Source: Anaerolineae bacterium (GTDB taxonomy: Bacteria; Chloroflexota; Anaerolineae; Aggregatilineales; Aggregatilineaceae). Taken from it: a DNA stretch of 64,000 nucleotides. The position numbers were made by a program, and so were the translations under genes. Below are positions 49,821-58,552 of this stretch, piece by piece (within the stretch, counting starts at the first letter, position 1; each line of letters opens with the position of its first letter). A model generated the notes under the pieces. The model did not search any database and was not told where the DNA came from. It saw nothing but the letters and a program-made list of their open reading frames with translations. The DNA lies in contig JAOSJP010000001.1 of assembly GCA_027494015.1 (NCBI GenBank), positions 124,001 through 188,000 on the forward strand, in the 5' to 3' direction.

Positions 49821-50507
49821 TCACGAGGCTGATCGCGGCTTCTCGGCCACGCACACGATCACGGCACTGCGCGGCAGCATCTGGTTGTAAGCGTGCGCGG
49901 TGAATCCGGCGGCGGCCAGCCGCGCTTCGAGCACGACCGGCCAGGGGCCGCGCTGCCCGGTGATGCGATAGGCCAGCTCCAGCGAGCGGGCGGCGGGGTC
50001 CTGCCCGGTCAGCAGGCCACCGAGCACGATCACCAGCCGCCCGCCAGGGGCCAGCACGCGGAAGACCTCGCCCAGGGTGAGCGGGTCGGCGATGAACTCG
50101 GTGGGGAAGGTGCTCACGGCGGCGGCGAAGTGCCCGGCAGGGAAGGGCAGCGCCTGGGCGCGCGCCCGCACCAGCGACGGTCGCCAGCCCCAGCGCCCCA
50201 GCCGCCGCCGGGCGATGCGCCCCATCGCGCGGCTGAGATCGAGCGCGGTCACCCGGTACCCTGCGCGGCGCAGGTCAATGGCCAGGCGTCCGGTGCCGTG
50301 CGCCAGCTCCAGCACAGGGTCGCCGGGACGGGCGTCCAGGTGGGGCAGGGCCGCGCGCTGCCAGGCGCTCCACTGGCCCAGGCTGACGACCGCGCTCACG
50401 GCATCGTAGGTGAAGGCCAGCTCGTTGTAGAGCAGGCGGAAACCCAGGCGAAGCAGCGACCGCCACGCGAGTGTGCCGAGGTGGTTCTCCTGGTTGGCGG
50501 ACACCAT
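49821..50507 (-). CDS. SAM-dependent methyltransferase (UbiE/ubiquinone-type fold)
   Basis: A protein of 228 residues. Motif I VLELAHGTGRLAIDLRRAGY, the acidic residue in VTALDLSRAM, LPFPAGHFAAAVSTFPTEFI and VLAPGGRLVIVLGG define a class I methyltransferase. The N-terminal LLYNELAFTYDAVSAVVSLG resembles UbiE/COQ5-like enzymes, which methylate quinones. ATG 50507 (MVSANQENHLG, CGGAG upstream) is chosen; a longer start at 50603 would translate the dispersed repeat. Substrate unknown. Confidence 0.85.
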   Translation of the reverse strand: MVSANQENHLGTLAWRSLLRLGFRLLYNELAFTYDAVSAVVSLGQWSAWQRAALPHLDARPGDPVLELAHGTGRLAIDLRRAGYRVTALDLSRAMGRIARRRLGRWGWRPSLVRARAQALPFPAGHFAAAVSTFPTEFIADPLTLGEVFRVLAPGGRLVIVLGGLLTGQDPAARSLELAYRITGQRGPWPVVLEARLAAAGFTAHAYNQMLPRSAVIVCVAEKPRSAS

Positions 50508-50537
50508 CACATCTCCGGTTCCTTTGGTCGCCCGGTG

Positions 50538-51090
50538 TGCGGCGCCCCCCTTTACCTCACCCCTGCTCGGCGCTGACGCGCCTTGCTGTCCCCTCTCCGT
50601 CAACGGAGAGGGGGCAAGCCGAGCGCAGCGAGGCTGGGGGTGAGGTCAATGCCTCCGCACCAGGTAAGTCGCTGACGACCTTTGCTCGTGCCCGCCGCCC
50701 TGGGCGCGTGCAGAGCCTGTCAGGTAGGGGTGCTGCTCTGCGGCGCCCCCCTTTACCTCACCCCTGCTCGGCGCTGACGCGCCTTGCTGCCCCCTCTCCG
50801 TCAACGGAGAGGGGGCAAGCCGAGCGTCGCGAGGCTGGGGGTGAGGTCAATGCCCCCGCACCAGGTAAGTCGCTGATGACCTTTGCTCGTGCCCGCCGCC
50901 CTGGGCGCGTGCAGAGCCTGTCAGGTAGGGGTGCTGCTCTGCGGCGCCCCCCTTTACCTCACCCCTGCTCGGCGCTGACGCGCTTTGCTGTCCCCTCTCC
51001 GTGCACGGAGAGGGGGCTAGCCGAGCGTCGCGAGGCTGGGGGTGAGGTCAATGCCCGGCGTCCAGCGAGTCGCTGTCAGGCCTTGCTCGC
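50538..51090 (+). repeat. Tandem array of MITE-like elements, 201-bp period
   Basis: Three cores at 50554-50646, 50755-50847 and 50956-51048 are spaced exactly 201 bp apart, with near-identical spacers (GCGTGCAGAGCCTGTCAGGT is in both). The tips are CCGTCAACGG twice and CCGTGCACGG. The left end of the first unit is missing; the last ends with GTCGCTGTCAGGCCTTGC. The array fills most of the gene-free stretch 50508-51272. Confidence 0.88.
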
Positions 51091-51272
51091 ATCTCTGCGC
51101 GGCTCGTTCTGGACATCTGGCGGCGAGCGTGTAAAATCGTGCCCCAGTGTACCGCCAAAAGCGCTCCGCCGCCGAGAGGTGGTCCGTGCCGCGCGCGCCT
51201 GTTAAGTTGCCCGCGAAATGCGGGCGGCGCGCCGTCTGCTCACATCCCAATGAACCTGGAGGAGATTCCCGT

Positions 51273-53249
51273 ATGCCGTACTCCTGGCGCTTGTTTCGGC
51301 CTGTCTTGCTGGTTGCCGTTGCTGCGACCATGATCTTCGTGCTGGCCGTCCCGGTCAGCCTGGCCCAGGACGAGGAGACGCAGCCCGTCGCCGTCCGGGG
51401 CACGCCAGAGCTAGCGGCGCTCGTCAGCGCCGTCGCCGATGCCTACGCAGCGGCCAACGAAGGCGCAGACGTGCAGATTGACGCGAGCAGCGGTCTGCGC
51501 GCTGCTTTTGAGGGACTGTGCAGCGGTGACGTGGATGTGGTGATGTCCACCGAGCCGATCAGCGACGCGCAGCTTCAGGCGTGCGCCGATCAGGGCCAGG
51601 ACTTTGTCGAGGTGGTGCTGGCTTACGAGGCGCTGGCGCTGCTGGCCGCTCCCGAAGCCGGGCTGACCTGCCTGGCGCAGACTGCTGTGTCCGACGCCTG
51701 GCAGTTGGGCGCTGCCGCCGACCTCACCTGGGCCGATCTCGGCTCGCAGACGCTCAGCGATGCGGTGGCCTTCTACGGGCCGGAAGGGGAGTCGCGGGCC
51801 GCGCTGCTGTTCGAGACTCTGGTGCCGGCGGGGGCGCTGCGCGACGGCATTGAGTCGCCGGGCGACGCGGCGGCGCTGCTGGCGAAGGTGCAGGAGGCGG
51901 GCGCTGGCGCGTTCGCCTATATGATGCTGGCCGACCTGACCGCCGCCGACCCCGACGGGGCTGTTGTGCCGTTGCAGGTGCAGGACGCGGCGGGCGCGTG
52001 CATCGCGCCGGAAGCCGCGACGCTGGCCGACCGGACGTACCCGCTGGCCCGCACCGATTACCTGTATATCAACGCGGAAAGCGCGGCGCGGCCTGAGGTG
52101 CAGGCGTTCGTCGAGTACGCGCTGACGGGCGAAGATGGCGTAACAGCGCAAGGCCCGGCGCTCGGCTATACCCCTGCCGACGCTGCGATCTACGAGACGG
52201 GCCGTGCCAACCTGCTCGACGCGAAGACGGGCCGCACCTTCTCGCGCCCGATCAGCCCCATTCAGGTCGGCGCGGCGACCGAAGGCACCCTGACCGTGAC
52301 CGGCACGGCGATGCTCTATGACCTCGCTCGCCGGATTGAGAGCCAGTTCACGGCGCAGTATAGCGGCGCGACCCTCGAGACGGACTTCGTGGGCAACGCG
52401 GCGGGCTGGGACGCTTTCTGCGCGGGCGAGGCGGATGTGCTGCGGGCCACGCGCGCGGCGACCGAGGAGCAGCTTGCCCAATGCGCGGCGAACGGCATCG
52501 AGCCGTACACGCTCGACCTGGGGCAGCAGGCGTTGGTGATCGCAGTCCCGGCGAGCGCGGACTGGATCGACTGCGTGGACGCCGAGACGATGACGGCGCT
52601 GCTGAGCGCGGGGACTGAAGACGCGCCCGCCGCCGCGACGTGGCAGGAAGTCAGTGCTGAGTGGCCGGATCGCCCGCTGCTGTTCGTCGCGCCGCCCGCC
52701 CGCACAGGCGAGACCGATACCCTGGTCGCCAGCCTGATCGGTTCGCCATCGTTCGCGGTGCGCCAGGACATGGTTGAGAACAGCGACCCGCTCTACCGCG
52801 CGCAGGGCGTAGCCAACACCGACAACGGCCTGACCTGGCTGTGGTGGACCGATCTACAGAAGAGCACGGCAGCGCTGAAGCTGTTGGGTGTGGATGCCGG
52901 TGCGGGCTGTGCGGCCCCGTCCGCTGAGACGTTCGCCGATGGCAGCTACGCGCTGTCCTTCCCGGTGCAGATTCACATCAGCCGGGCGGCTTTCGCCAAC
53001 CCGCTGGTGCGCGCCTACCTGTGGCACTTCTTCGCGCAGAGCACGCTGGACACGCTGGCGAACTACCCGTTCGCCGGGTTTGACCTGGACGCCTACAGCC
53101 GCGACGTGCGCGAGGATGTGTACGAGATGCTCGCCGCGTATGAGGCGCAGGCTGCGACTGAGGCTCCGGCGGAAGAGGAGATTGCCCCGACGGAGACTCC
53201 TGCCGAGACGCCAGACGCCGAAGACGCCACCGCGACATCGGGCAACTGA
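51273..53249 (+). CDS. Secreted protein with two tandem PstS-like binding domains
   Basis: A protein of 658 residues. After a signal peptide (PVLLVAVAATMIFVLAVPVS, cleavage near LAQ-DEE), two homologous halves follow. The first has RGTPELAALVSAVADAYA and LCSGDVDVVMSTEPISDAQL; the second VTGTAMLYDLARRIESQFT and FCAGEADVLRATRAATEEQL. Both match type II periplasmic binding folds of the phosphate-binding (PstS/SphX) kind. A Thr/Pro/Glu tail ends the protein. ATG 51273 has CTGGAGGAG. No transporter genes adjoin it. Ligand unknown. Confidence 0.82.
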   Translation: MPYSWRLFRPVLLVAVAATMIFVLAVPVSLAQDEETQPVAVRGTPELAALVSAVADAYAAANEGADVQIDASSGLRAAFEGLCSGDVDVVMSTEPISDAQLQACADQGQDFVEVVLAYEALALLAAPEAGLTCLAQTAVSDAWQLGAAADLTWADLGSQTLSDAVAFYGPEGESRAALLFETLVPAGALRDGIESPGDAAALLAKVQEAGAGAFAYMMLADLTAADPDGAVVPLQVQDAAGACIAPEAATLADRTYPLARTDYLYINAESAARPEVQAFVEYALTGEDGVTAQGPALGYTPADAAIYETGRANLLDAKTGRTFSRPISPIQVGAATEGTLTVTGTAMLYDLARRIESQFTAQYSGATLETDFVGNAAGWDAFCAGEADVLRATRAATEEQLAQCAANGIEPYTLDLGQQALVIAVPASADWIDCVDAETMTALLSAGTEDAPAAATWQEVSAEWPDRPLLFVAPPARTGETDTLVASLIGSPSFAVRQDMVENSDPLYRAQGVANTDNGLTWLWWTDLQKSTAALKLLGVDAGAGCAAPSAETFADGSYALSFPVQIHISRAAFANPLVRAYLWHFFAQSTLDTLANYPFAGFDLDAYSRDVREDVYEMLAAYEAQAATEAPAEEEIAPTETPAETPDAEDATATSGN

Positions 53250-53311
53250 CGCGCTCGCGTCACACTGTGGTAAGTGCCAGGGCGGGCCAGGGATGGCTCG
53301 CCCTGTGTTGT

Positions 53312-54059
53312 TCAGCCGCGCTCGCTGCGAATCTCAATCGTCAGGGTCCCGTCGAGCGCGCCGCCGGTCACCGCGGCGAGGGCGGCGCTGAAGGTATGCG
53401 ACTGGCCCGGCGCGAGAGCCAGCCGCCAGCGCAACCCATCCAGCGCTGCGCCCCCGGAATCCTGGGCGGGCAGCGCGGCCAGGGCCGGCCAGAGGATCGG
53501 CTGCTCGATGTCGCGCACGTCGGCATAATTGGGGCAGACCAGGCGGTAGTGCTCGGCTTCGTCTGGGTCAGCGGGGATGAGGAGCAGGTCAACGCCAACG
53601 GTATCTCCCTCGGCGAAAGTTGTGCCCTGTGCTGCGAACCTCAGCGGCGCGGAGTCTATCACCTGGGCATCGCACGGCGGGCTGCTGATCGCCGGAGTGA
53701 AGGTGCCCGTCCCGCTGGCGCTGCCGTCGCTGCTCACGGTGAAGATGAGGGAGCCGGAATAGCGCAGCTCTGCGATCAGGCTGCTGCCGCTGAGGGTGAT
53801 GTCGGTGCGCAGGTACCAGCGCCCTTCCACGCCCGACAGGTCGTATCAGCGGCGTCGGCGGGGGCAAGGGCGTCGGGGTGGGCGCGGGCGTGACGATGCG
53901 CGTGATCACAGGGGGGATCGTCGGCGGGGGTGGGGTCGGCGAAGGGGCGGGCGACGAGTCGTCGCAGGCTGCCAGCGCCGCAGCCAGGAAGATGAGCATC
54001 ACCACGATGGCCCTGCCGCGAATGAATCGCCCTGTGCGCCCACCTGTGCCCATGTCCAT
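53312..54059 (-). CDS. Lipoprotein of unknown function, with a one-base frameshift
   Basis: The N-terminal part reads RGRAIVVMLIFLAAALAACD, a lipoprotein signal with lipobox LAAC, then a Pro/Thr linker (SPAPSPTPPPPTIPPV). After about 70 residues the frame breaks near 53835-53850; the next frame continues sensibly with EGRWYLRTDITLSGSSLIAE, a beta-rich domain that ends at 53312 with LTIEIRSERG. A one-base change joins the two parts into about 248 residues. Whether the break is biological or a sequencing error is open. No known domain was recognised. Confidence 0.65.
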
Positions 54060-54190
54060 TGTGCCCCCGTATGTGGTCAGTCCCAGAGGTTGATAGCGCC
54101 ATTATACTCTGAACCGGGTTGCGAACGCCTGTGTTGCGGGCGCGCAGGGCAGAGCCTCATCGCCGAGGCACAGAGAAGAGCAGGAAAGGC

Positions 54191-54224
54191 AGACTTCCGA
54201 AGACTTCGAAGACTTCGGAAGTCT
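54191..54224. repeat. Palindrome AGACTTCCGAAG family, copy 3
   Basis: A 34-bp palindrome beginning AGACTTCCGAAGACTTCG, upstream of dinG in the 294-bp gap, followed by TTGTTCTTT. It could act as a terminator in the plus direction. A -10-like TACAAT lies at 54305-54310, 43 bp before the dinG start. Confidence 0.8.
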
Positions 54225-54353
54225 TGTTCTTTCAGCGTCTCTGCGGCTCGGAGAATCTCGCCCCCAACGTCGAACACTCCCGCCAAACGTGCGCGCAAAT
54301 GTGCTACAATAGCCCCGCTGCGGCACAGAGCCGCTCTAGAACGGAGCCACTTT

Positions 54354-57158
54354 ATGCGCGAGGTCATCGTCGCCCTCGACCTGGAAACGACCGGACTCAA
54401 CCCGGATTCCGACGACATCATCGAGATCGGCGCGGCCAGGTTCCGCGACGGCGAGCTGCTGGAGACGTTCGAGACGCTGATCAACCCCGAACGCAACATC
54501 CCGGAGCGGGTGACGGCCATCACCGGCATTCGCAGCGACGACCTGATCGGCAAGCCGACGGTGCGCGAGGTGCTGCCCGACCTGCGGCGCTTCATCGGCG
54601 CGCACCCCGTTGTCGCCCACAACGCGGAGTTCGATCTGGGCTTCCTGGCGCGCTTCGGTGTGGCGAAGGGCAACCTGGCCCTGGATACTTACGACCTGGC
54701 CTCGGTGCTGCTGCCCACCGCCCCGCGCTACAACCTGAACAGCCTGGCCAGTCAGCTTGGCCTCGACCTGGAGAACGCGCACCGCGCATTGGCCGACGCG
54801 GTGGCGACCGGGCGGCTGTACTGGGAGCTATGGCAGCGCGCGCTGAAGCTGCCGCTGGACACGCTGCGCGAGATCGCCGAGGCCGCGCGCGAGCTGGACT
54901 GGTCGGCCAAGCCGGTGTTCGTGGCCGCGCTGAGCGAGCGGAGCCGCACCGCCCTGACCGATGCGCTACCCCGCCGGGCGACGATCGGCGCGGATGACCT
55001 GTTCACGCCGGATCGCGCTCCCTGGCGGCCCCTGCGCCCGAACACCGAGCGCCGCCCGCTGGACGTGGAGCGACTGGCGGGGATGATCGAGGCGGAGGGC
55101 GACATGGCCGCAGCCTTCCCCAGTTACGAGCACCGACCGCAGCAGGTGGACATGCTGCACCGCGTGGCGGAGGCCTTCAACGGCGGCGGGCACCTCATGG
55201 TCGAAGCGCCGACCGGCGTCGGCAAGAGCATGGCCTACCTCATCCCGGCCATCGCCTGGGCGGCGCAGAACAACGAGCGCGTGGTGATCAGCACGGCCAC
55301 GATCAATTTGCAGGATCAACTGCTCAGCCGCGACCTGCCCATGCTACAGCAGGCGCTGGGCATTCCCTTCGAGGCGGCGCTGGTCAAGGGGCGCGGCAAC
55401 TACCTGTGCCCGCGCCGGCTGGCCACGCTGCGCCGCCGGGGGCCGACCTCGGTGGCCGAGCTGCGCCTGCTGGCGAAGGTGCTCGTCTGGCTGCTGGACT
55501 CGGAGACGGGCGACCGGGGCGAGATCTCGCTGCGCGGCTATGAGGAAGCTGCCATCTGGTCGCGCCTGAGCGCGGAGGACGAGGGCTGCACGCTGGAACG
55601 CTGCGGCGAGCAGATGGGGGGCGCGTGCCCCTTCTACAAGGCGCGGCGTCAGGCGGAGTCGGCGCATGTGCTCATCGTCAATCACGCGCTGCTGCTGGCC
55701 GACGTGCAGATCGGCAACCGCGTGCTGCCCGAATATCACCACCTGATCGTGGACGAGGCGCATCACCTGGAAGACGCCACCACCAACGGCCTGTCGTTCC
55801 AGATCACCCAGGCGATGTTGCAGCGTCGCCTGGAAGACCTGGGCGACGCGCGCAAGGGCCTGCTGGGCGATGTCATGCGCGGCACGCACGGCAGCGTCCC
55901 CCCCAAGCACTTCACCCAGATCGAAGAGTATGTCAAGAATGTCGCTACCGCGCTCGGCGCTATGGGCCACCATGTCGAGCGCTACTTCGAGGCACTGCGC
56001 CGTTTCCTGGAGTCCACCGGGGCGCTGCGCCCCGGCGAGTACTCGAACCAGGTGCGCATCACCCCGACGCTGCGCCACCAGCCGGACTGGGCGCAGGTGG
56101 AAGCGGCGTGGGACGTGCTCTCCCAGTTCACGCTGGCCATCTCCGACGCGATGAACCGGCTGGCGCGCGGCCTGGCCGGGCTGGAGCAGTTCGACGTGCT
56201 CAACTACGACGATCTGCTGTCCAGCGTGGGGGCGGCGGCGCGTCATCTGGAGGAGATTCACGCCCAGCTTGACGCTTTCTCGGCGCGCCCCCAGGAGAAC
56301 ACGATCTACTGGGCACAGGTGGACCAGGACGGCACGCGCCTGTCGGTGCACGCCGCGCCGCTGCATGTGGGGCCGCTGCTGGAGCAGTACATCTGGAACA
56401 CGCAGGACGTGGTGATCCTGACCAGCGCCACGCTGCGCACCGGCGGCACCTTCGAGTACGTGTGCGACCGGCTGGGCGCGAGCCATATGGACATGGCGGT
56501 AGTTGGCTCTCCGTTCGATTATGAGCGGTCCACGCTGGTCTACGTTCCCACTGACATGCCCGACCCAGCCGCTCAGCGCGACGAGTACCAGCGCGCGGTC
56601 GAGCGCGGGCTGATCGAGCTGGCGGCGGCGACCGGCGGGCGGATGCTCGGCCTGTTCACCAGCTACGCCCAGCTTCGCCAGACCGCGCAGGCCATCGCTC
56701 CCCGTCTGGCGCTGGGCAAGATCACCGTCTTCGACCAGAGCGACGGCACCAGCCGCCAGGCCCTGCTCGACGGCTTCGTGCGAGCGGAGCGGGCGGTGCT
56801 GCTCGGCACGCGCTCGTTCTGGGAAGGGGTGGACATCCCCGGCGACGACCTGAGCGTGCTGGTCATCGTGCGCCTGCCCTTCGCCGTGCCCAGCGACCCA
56901 ATCTTCGCCGCGCGCTCGGAGCTTTACGAGAACAGCTTCATGCAGTATGCCGTGCCCGACGCGGTGCTGCGCTTCCGCCAGGGCTTCGGACGGCTGATCC
57001 GCACCAAGACTGATCGCGGAATCGTCGCCCTGTTCGACAACCGCGTGATCACCAAGCGCTACGGGCAGGTGTTCCTGGACAGTCTGCCGGGCTGCACGGT
57101 GACGCGCGGGCCGCTGGCCGGTCTGCCAGGGGCGGCGGTGGAATGGCTGGCGCGGTAG
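54354..57158 (+). CDS. dinG: DinG-type helicase with N-terminal DnaQ exonuclease domain
   Basis: A protein of 934 residues. Residues 1-165 are a DEDDh exonuclease: IVALDLETTGLNPDSDD (Asp9, Glu11), VVAHNAEFDLGFLARFG and NAHRALADAVATG. The rest is an XPD/DinG superfamily 2 helicase: APTGVGKSMAYL (Lys291), VDEAHH (Asp467) and GRLIRTKTDRGIVALFDNRV. Cysteines in NYLCPRRL, GCTLERCGEQ and GACPFYKARR are placed like the 4Fe-4S ligands of the family. It would unwind DNA with R-loops or damage and trim it. The exonuclease fusion is typical of Gram-positive DinG. Start ATG 54354 after ACGGAG. Confidence 0.95.
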   Translation: MREVIVALDLETTGLNPDSDDIIEIGAARFRDGELLETFETLINPERNIPERVTAITGIRSDDLIGKPTVREVLPDLRRFIGAHPVVAHNAEFDLGFLARFGVAKGNLALDTYDLASVLLPTAPRYNLNSLASQLGLDLENAHRALADAVATGRLYWELWQRALKLPLDTLREIAEAARELDWSAKPVFVAALSERSRTALTDALPRRATIGADDLFTPDRAPWRPLRPNTERRPLDVERLAGMIEAEGDMAAAFPSYEHRPQQVDMLHRVAEAFNGGGHLMVEAPTGVGKSMAYLIPAIAWAAQNNERVVISTATINLQDQLLSRDLPMLQQALGIPFEAALVKGRGNYLCPRRLATLRRRGPTSVAELRLLAKVLVWLLDSETGDRGEISLRGYEEAAIWSRLSAEDEGCTLERCGEQMGGACPFYKARRQAESAHVLIVNHALLLADVQIGNRVLPEYHHLIVDEAHHLEDATTNGLSFQITQAMLQRRLEDLGDARKGLLGDVMRGTHGSVPPKHFTQIEEYVKNVATALGAMGHHVERYFEALRRFLESTGALRPGEYSNQVRITPTLRHQPDWAQVEAAWDVLSQFTLAISDAMNRLARGLAGLEQFDVLNYDDLLSSVGAAARHLEEIHAQLDAFSARPQENTIYWAQVDQDGTRLSVHAAPLHVGPLLEQYIWNTQDVVILTSATLRTGGTFEYVCDRLGASHMDMAVVGSPFDYERSTLVYVPTDMPDPAAQRDEYQRAVERGLIELAAATGGRMLGLFTSYAQLRQTAQAIAPRLALGKITVFDQSDGTSRQALLDGFVRAERAVLLGTRSFWEGVDIPGDDLSVLVIVRLPFAVPSDPIFAARSELYENSFMQYAVPDAVLRFRQGFGRLIRTKTDRGIVALFDNRVITKRYGQVFLDSLPGCTVTRGPLAGLPGAAVEWLAR

Positions 57159-57164
57159 GGCTTT

Positions 57165-57307
57165 ACCTCACCCCCAGCCTCGCTGCGCTCGGCTCGCCCC
57201 CTCTCCAACGTGGAGAGGGGGCAGCGAGGCCCGCGTCAGTGGGCCGCGCGGGGGTGAGGTTAACCAGGGCGCAGCAGGGCAGCGCCCCTACCTGATGAAT
57301 TTCGCAC
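57165..57307 (-). repeat. MITE-like element, copy 7, rearranged
   Basis: The core at 57165-57260 has the family ends but shuffled arms (CAGCCTCGCTGCGCTCGG comes first) and the short tip CCAACGTGG. The outer end, in reverse orientation, continues with GCAGCGCCCCTACCTGA to about 57307. The element begins 7 bp after the dinG stop. Confidence 0.75.
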
Positions 57308-57328
57308 GCGCTCCCTGCGACCTGACCG

Positions 57329-57357
57329 TTCAATGGCCGCGCGATCTCTGGTATAAT
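57329..57357 (+). promoter_or_regulatory. efp promoter
   Basis: TTCAAT at 57329-57334, 17-bp spacer, perfect TATAAT at 57352-57357, then about 52 nt to the efp ATG. Confidence 0.65.
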
Positions 57358-57416
57358 AACCTGCGGACAACCGACAACGGCCACGCAGCGCCAGCAGGAC
57401 GAGGACGAAACCCCCT

Positions 57417-57974
57417 ATGATTGACGTAAACCAGCTTCGCAACGGCACCAACTTCACGCTCGATGGCGAGCTGTACAAGGTGCTGAATTACCACCACAAC
57501 AAGACGGGTCGCGGCAATGCGACCATTCGCGTGTCTGTGCGCAACCTGCGCAGCGGCAGCACGCGCGAGATGACCTTCACCTCCGGCGACCGCGTGGAGA
57601 ACATCCGCATCGAGACGCGCATCGTCGAGTATCTGTACGACGATGGTGAGTTCCTGACGTTCATGGATGTGGAGACGTTCGAGCAGCCGCAGATGCGCCG
57701 CGATCTGTTCGGCGACGACGTGCTCTACCTCAAAGAGAACACGCAGCTCAAGCTGCTGTCGTATGAGGGCGAGATTCTGGACTACGAGCTGCCGCCGAAC
57801 GTCGAGCACCTGGTGACCGAGGCGGAGATGGCTGTCGCCGGCAACACGGCCACCGGCGCGACCAAGAAGGTCAAGACCGAGACGGGGCTGACCGTCACCA
57901 CGCCGCTGTTTGTGGAAGAGGGCGACACGATCCGCGTGGACACGCGCAGCGGCGAGTACGTCACGCGCGTCTAG
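57417..57974 (+). CDS. efp: Elongation factor P
   Basis: A protein of 185 residues with the three beta-barrel domains of EF-P; ends in VEEGDTIRVDTRSGEYVTRV, the standard C-terminus. EF-P relieves ribosome stalling at proline stretches. The tip loop is HHNKTGRGNATIRV, with Arg32 where E. coli has the lysine modified by EpmA, and Thr where KPG is usual. Arg32 at this position is known from the EarP-rhamnosylated class, but the surrounding residues differ. Strong promoter upstream, terminator downstream; single-gene transcript. Confidence 0.96.
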   Translation: MIDVNQLRNGTNFTLDGELYKVLNYHHNKTGRGNATIRVSVRNLRSGSTREMTFTSGDRVENIRIETRIVEYLYDDGEFLTFMDVETFEQPQMRRDLFGDDVLYLKENTQLKLLSYEGEILDYELPPNVEHLVTEAEMAVAGNTATGATKKVKTETGLTVTTPLFVEEGDTIRVDTRSGEYVTRV

Positions 57975-58004
57975 CGTCTGGGCTGTGGCGGCGGGCCAGG
58001 GCGG

Positions 58005-58028
58005 GGCCGGGGGCGTCCCGGCCTTTTT
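58005..58028 (+). terminator. efp intrinsic terminator
   Basis: GGCCGGG-GGCGT-CCCGGCC followed by TTTTT, 31 bp after the efp stop. A textbook stem-loop. Confidence 0.92.
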
Positions 58029-58107
58029 GGTTGGGCTGTTTGGCGGGCAAGGATCGCATACACTTGAGATAAAGGCGGCAGGATCATCGCGGCGAAAGGC
58101 GGATCGC

Positions 58108-58464
58108 ATGATAACTCCGGCGGGCAAGGAGTGCCCTCATTACTACGAGGACTTCAATCGCGGGCGCGCGACTCAGGAGTGCCGGCTGGCCGCGCAGAAT
58201 CCCGAGTCGCTGCCCTGGCGTCCGAAGGACTGCGCCAAATGCCCGGTGCCGGACATCCTGCGCGCCAACGCCAGCCCCAACCTGGAGCTGCGGCTGACCA
58301 TTCGCGGCACGCTGCTCGGCTTTGTGCACCAGATGCGCGTAGATGCCTGGTGCACCAAGCACGACATCCCCATCGCCGACCCCTACACGGGCTGCCCGCT
58401 GGACGCGCAGGAGAACAACGCGCTGCGCCTCTTCCGCGAGGCGCTGGACGAGGCGGACGAGTAG
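58108..58464 (+). CDS. Conserved cysteine-rich small protein, unknown function
   Basis: A protein of 118 residues with six cysteines (residues 9, 25, 42, 45, 82, 96), in the contexts ECPHYYEDF, QECRLAAQN, KDCAKCPVPDIL, DAWCTKHDIP and YTGCPLDAQE. The pattern suggests a zinc or Fe-S site; I do not recognise the family. No signal peptide or membrane helix. ATG 58108 is preferred; upstream sequence in the same frame shadows the efp terminator. It converges with nuoI across a long hairpin. The Fe-S context of neighbours (nuo, iscX) makes a cluster-related role conceivable but unproven. Confidence 0.65.
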   Translation: MITPAGKECPHYYEDFNRGRATQECRLAAQNPESLPWRPKDCAKCPVPDILRANASPNLELRLTIRGTLLGFVHQMRVDAWCTKHDIPIADPYTGCPLDAQENNALRLFREALDEADE

Positions 58465-58500
58465 GGGGACGGCTGCGCCCCACTGGGCATCAGAACTCAA

Positions 58501-58529
58501 ACGGGGGCGATCACCGAGATCGCCCCCGT
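58501..58529. terminator. Bidirectional hairpin between the Cys-rich gene and nuoI
   Basis: A 12-bp perfect stem (ACGGGGGCGATC with complement) and 5-base loop. On the minus strand it is followed by TTGAGTTC; T-tracts are weak on both sides. Confidence 0.6.
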
Positions 58530-58552
58530 CGCATTGGACGCAGAGAGCCGAT

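Noticed and set aside
31656..51090. CRISPR array from the repeated palindromes
   Set aside because: Copies are scattered, on different spacings, without uniform repeat-spacer structure or cas genes; the only regular spacing (201 bp) is a tandem duplication with identical spacers.
50471..51205. A 244-codon plus-strand frame encoding a peptide repeated three times
   Set aside because: It is the translation of the tandem MITE-like array; no ribosome site or promoter precedes it and the peptide is explained by the repeat.
53796..54353. N-terminal extension of dinG
   Set aside because: It crosses the lipoprotein gene and a palindrome; the exonuclease domain begins at the ATG at 54354, which has a ribosome site.
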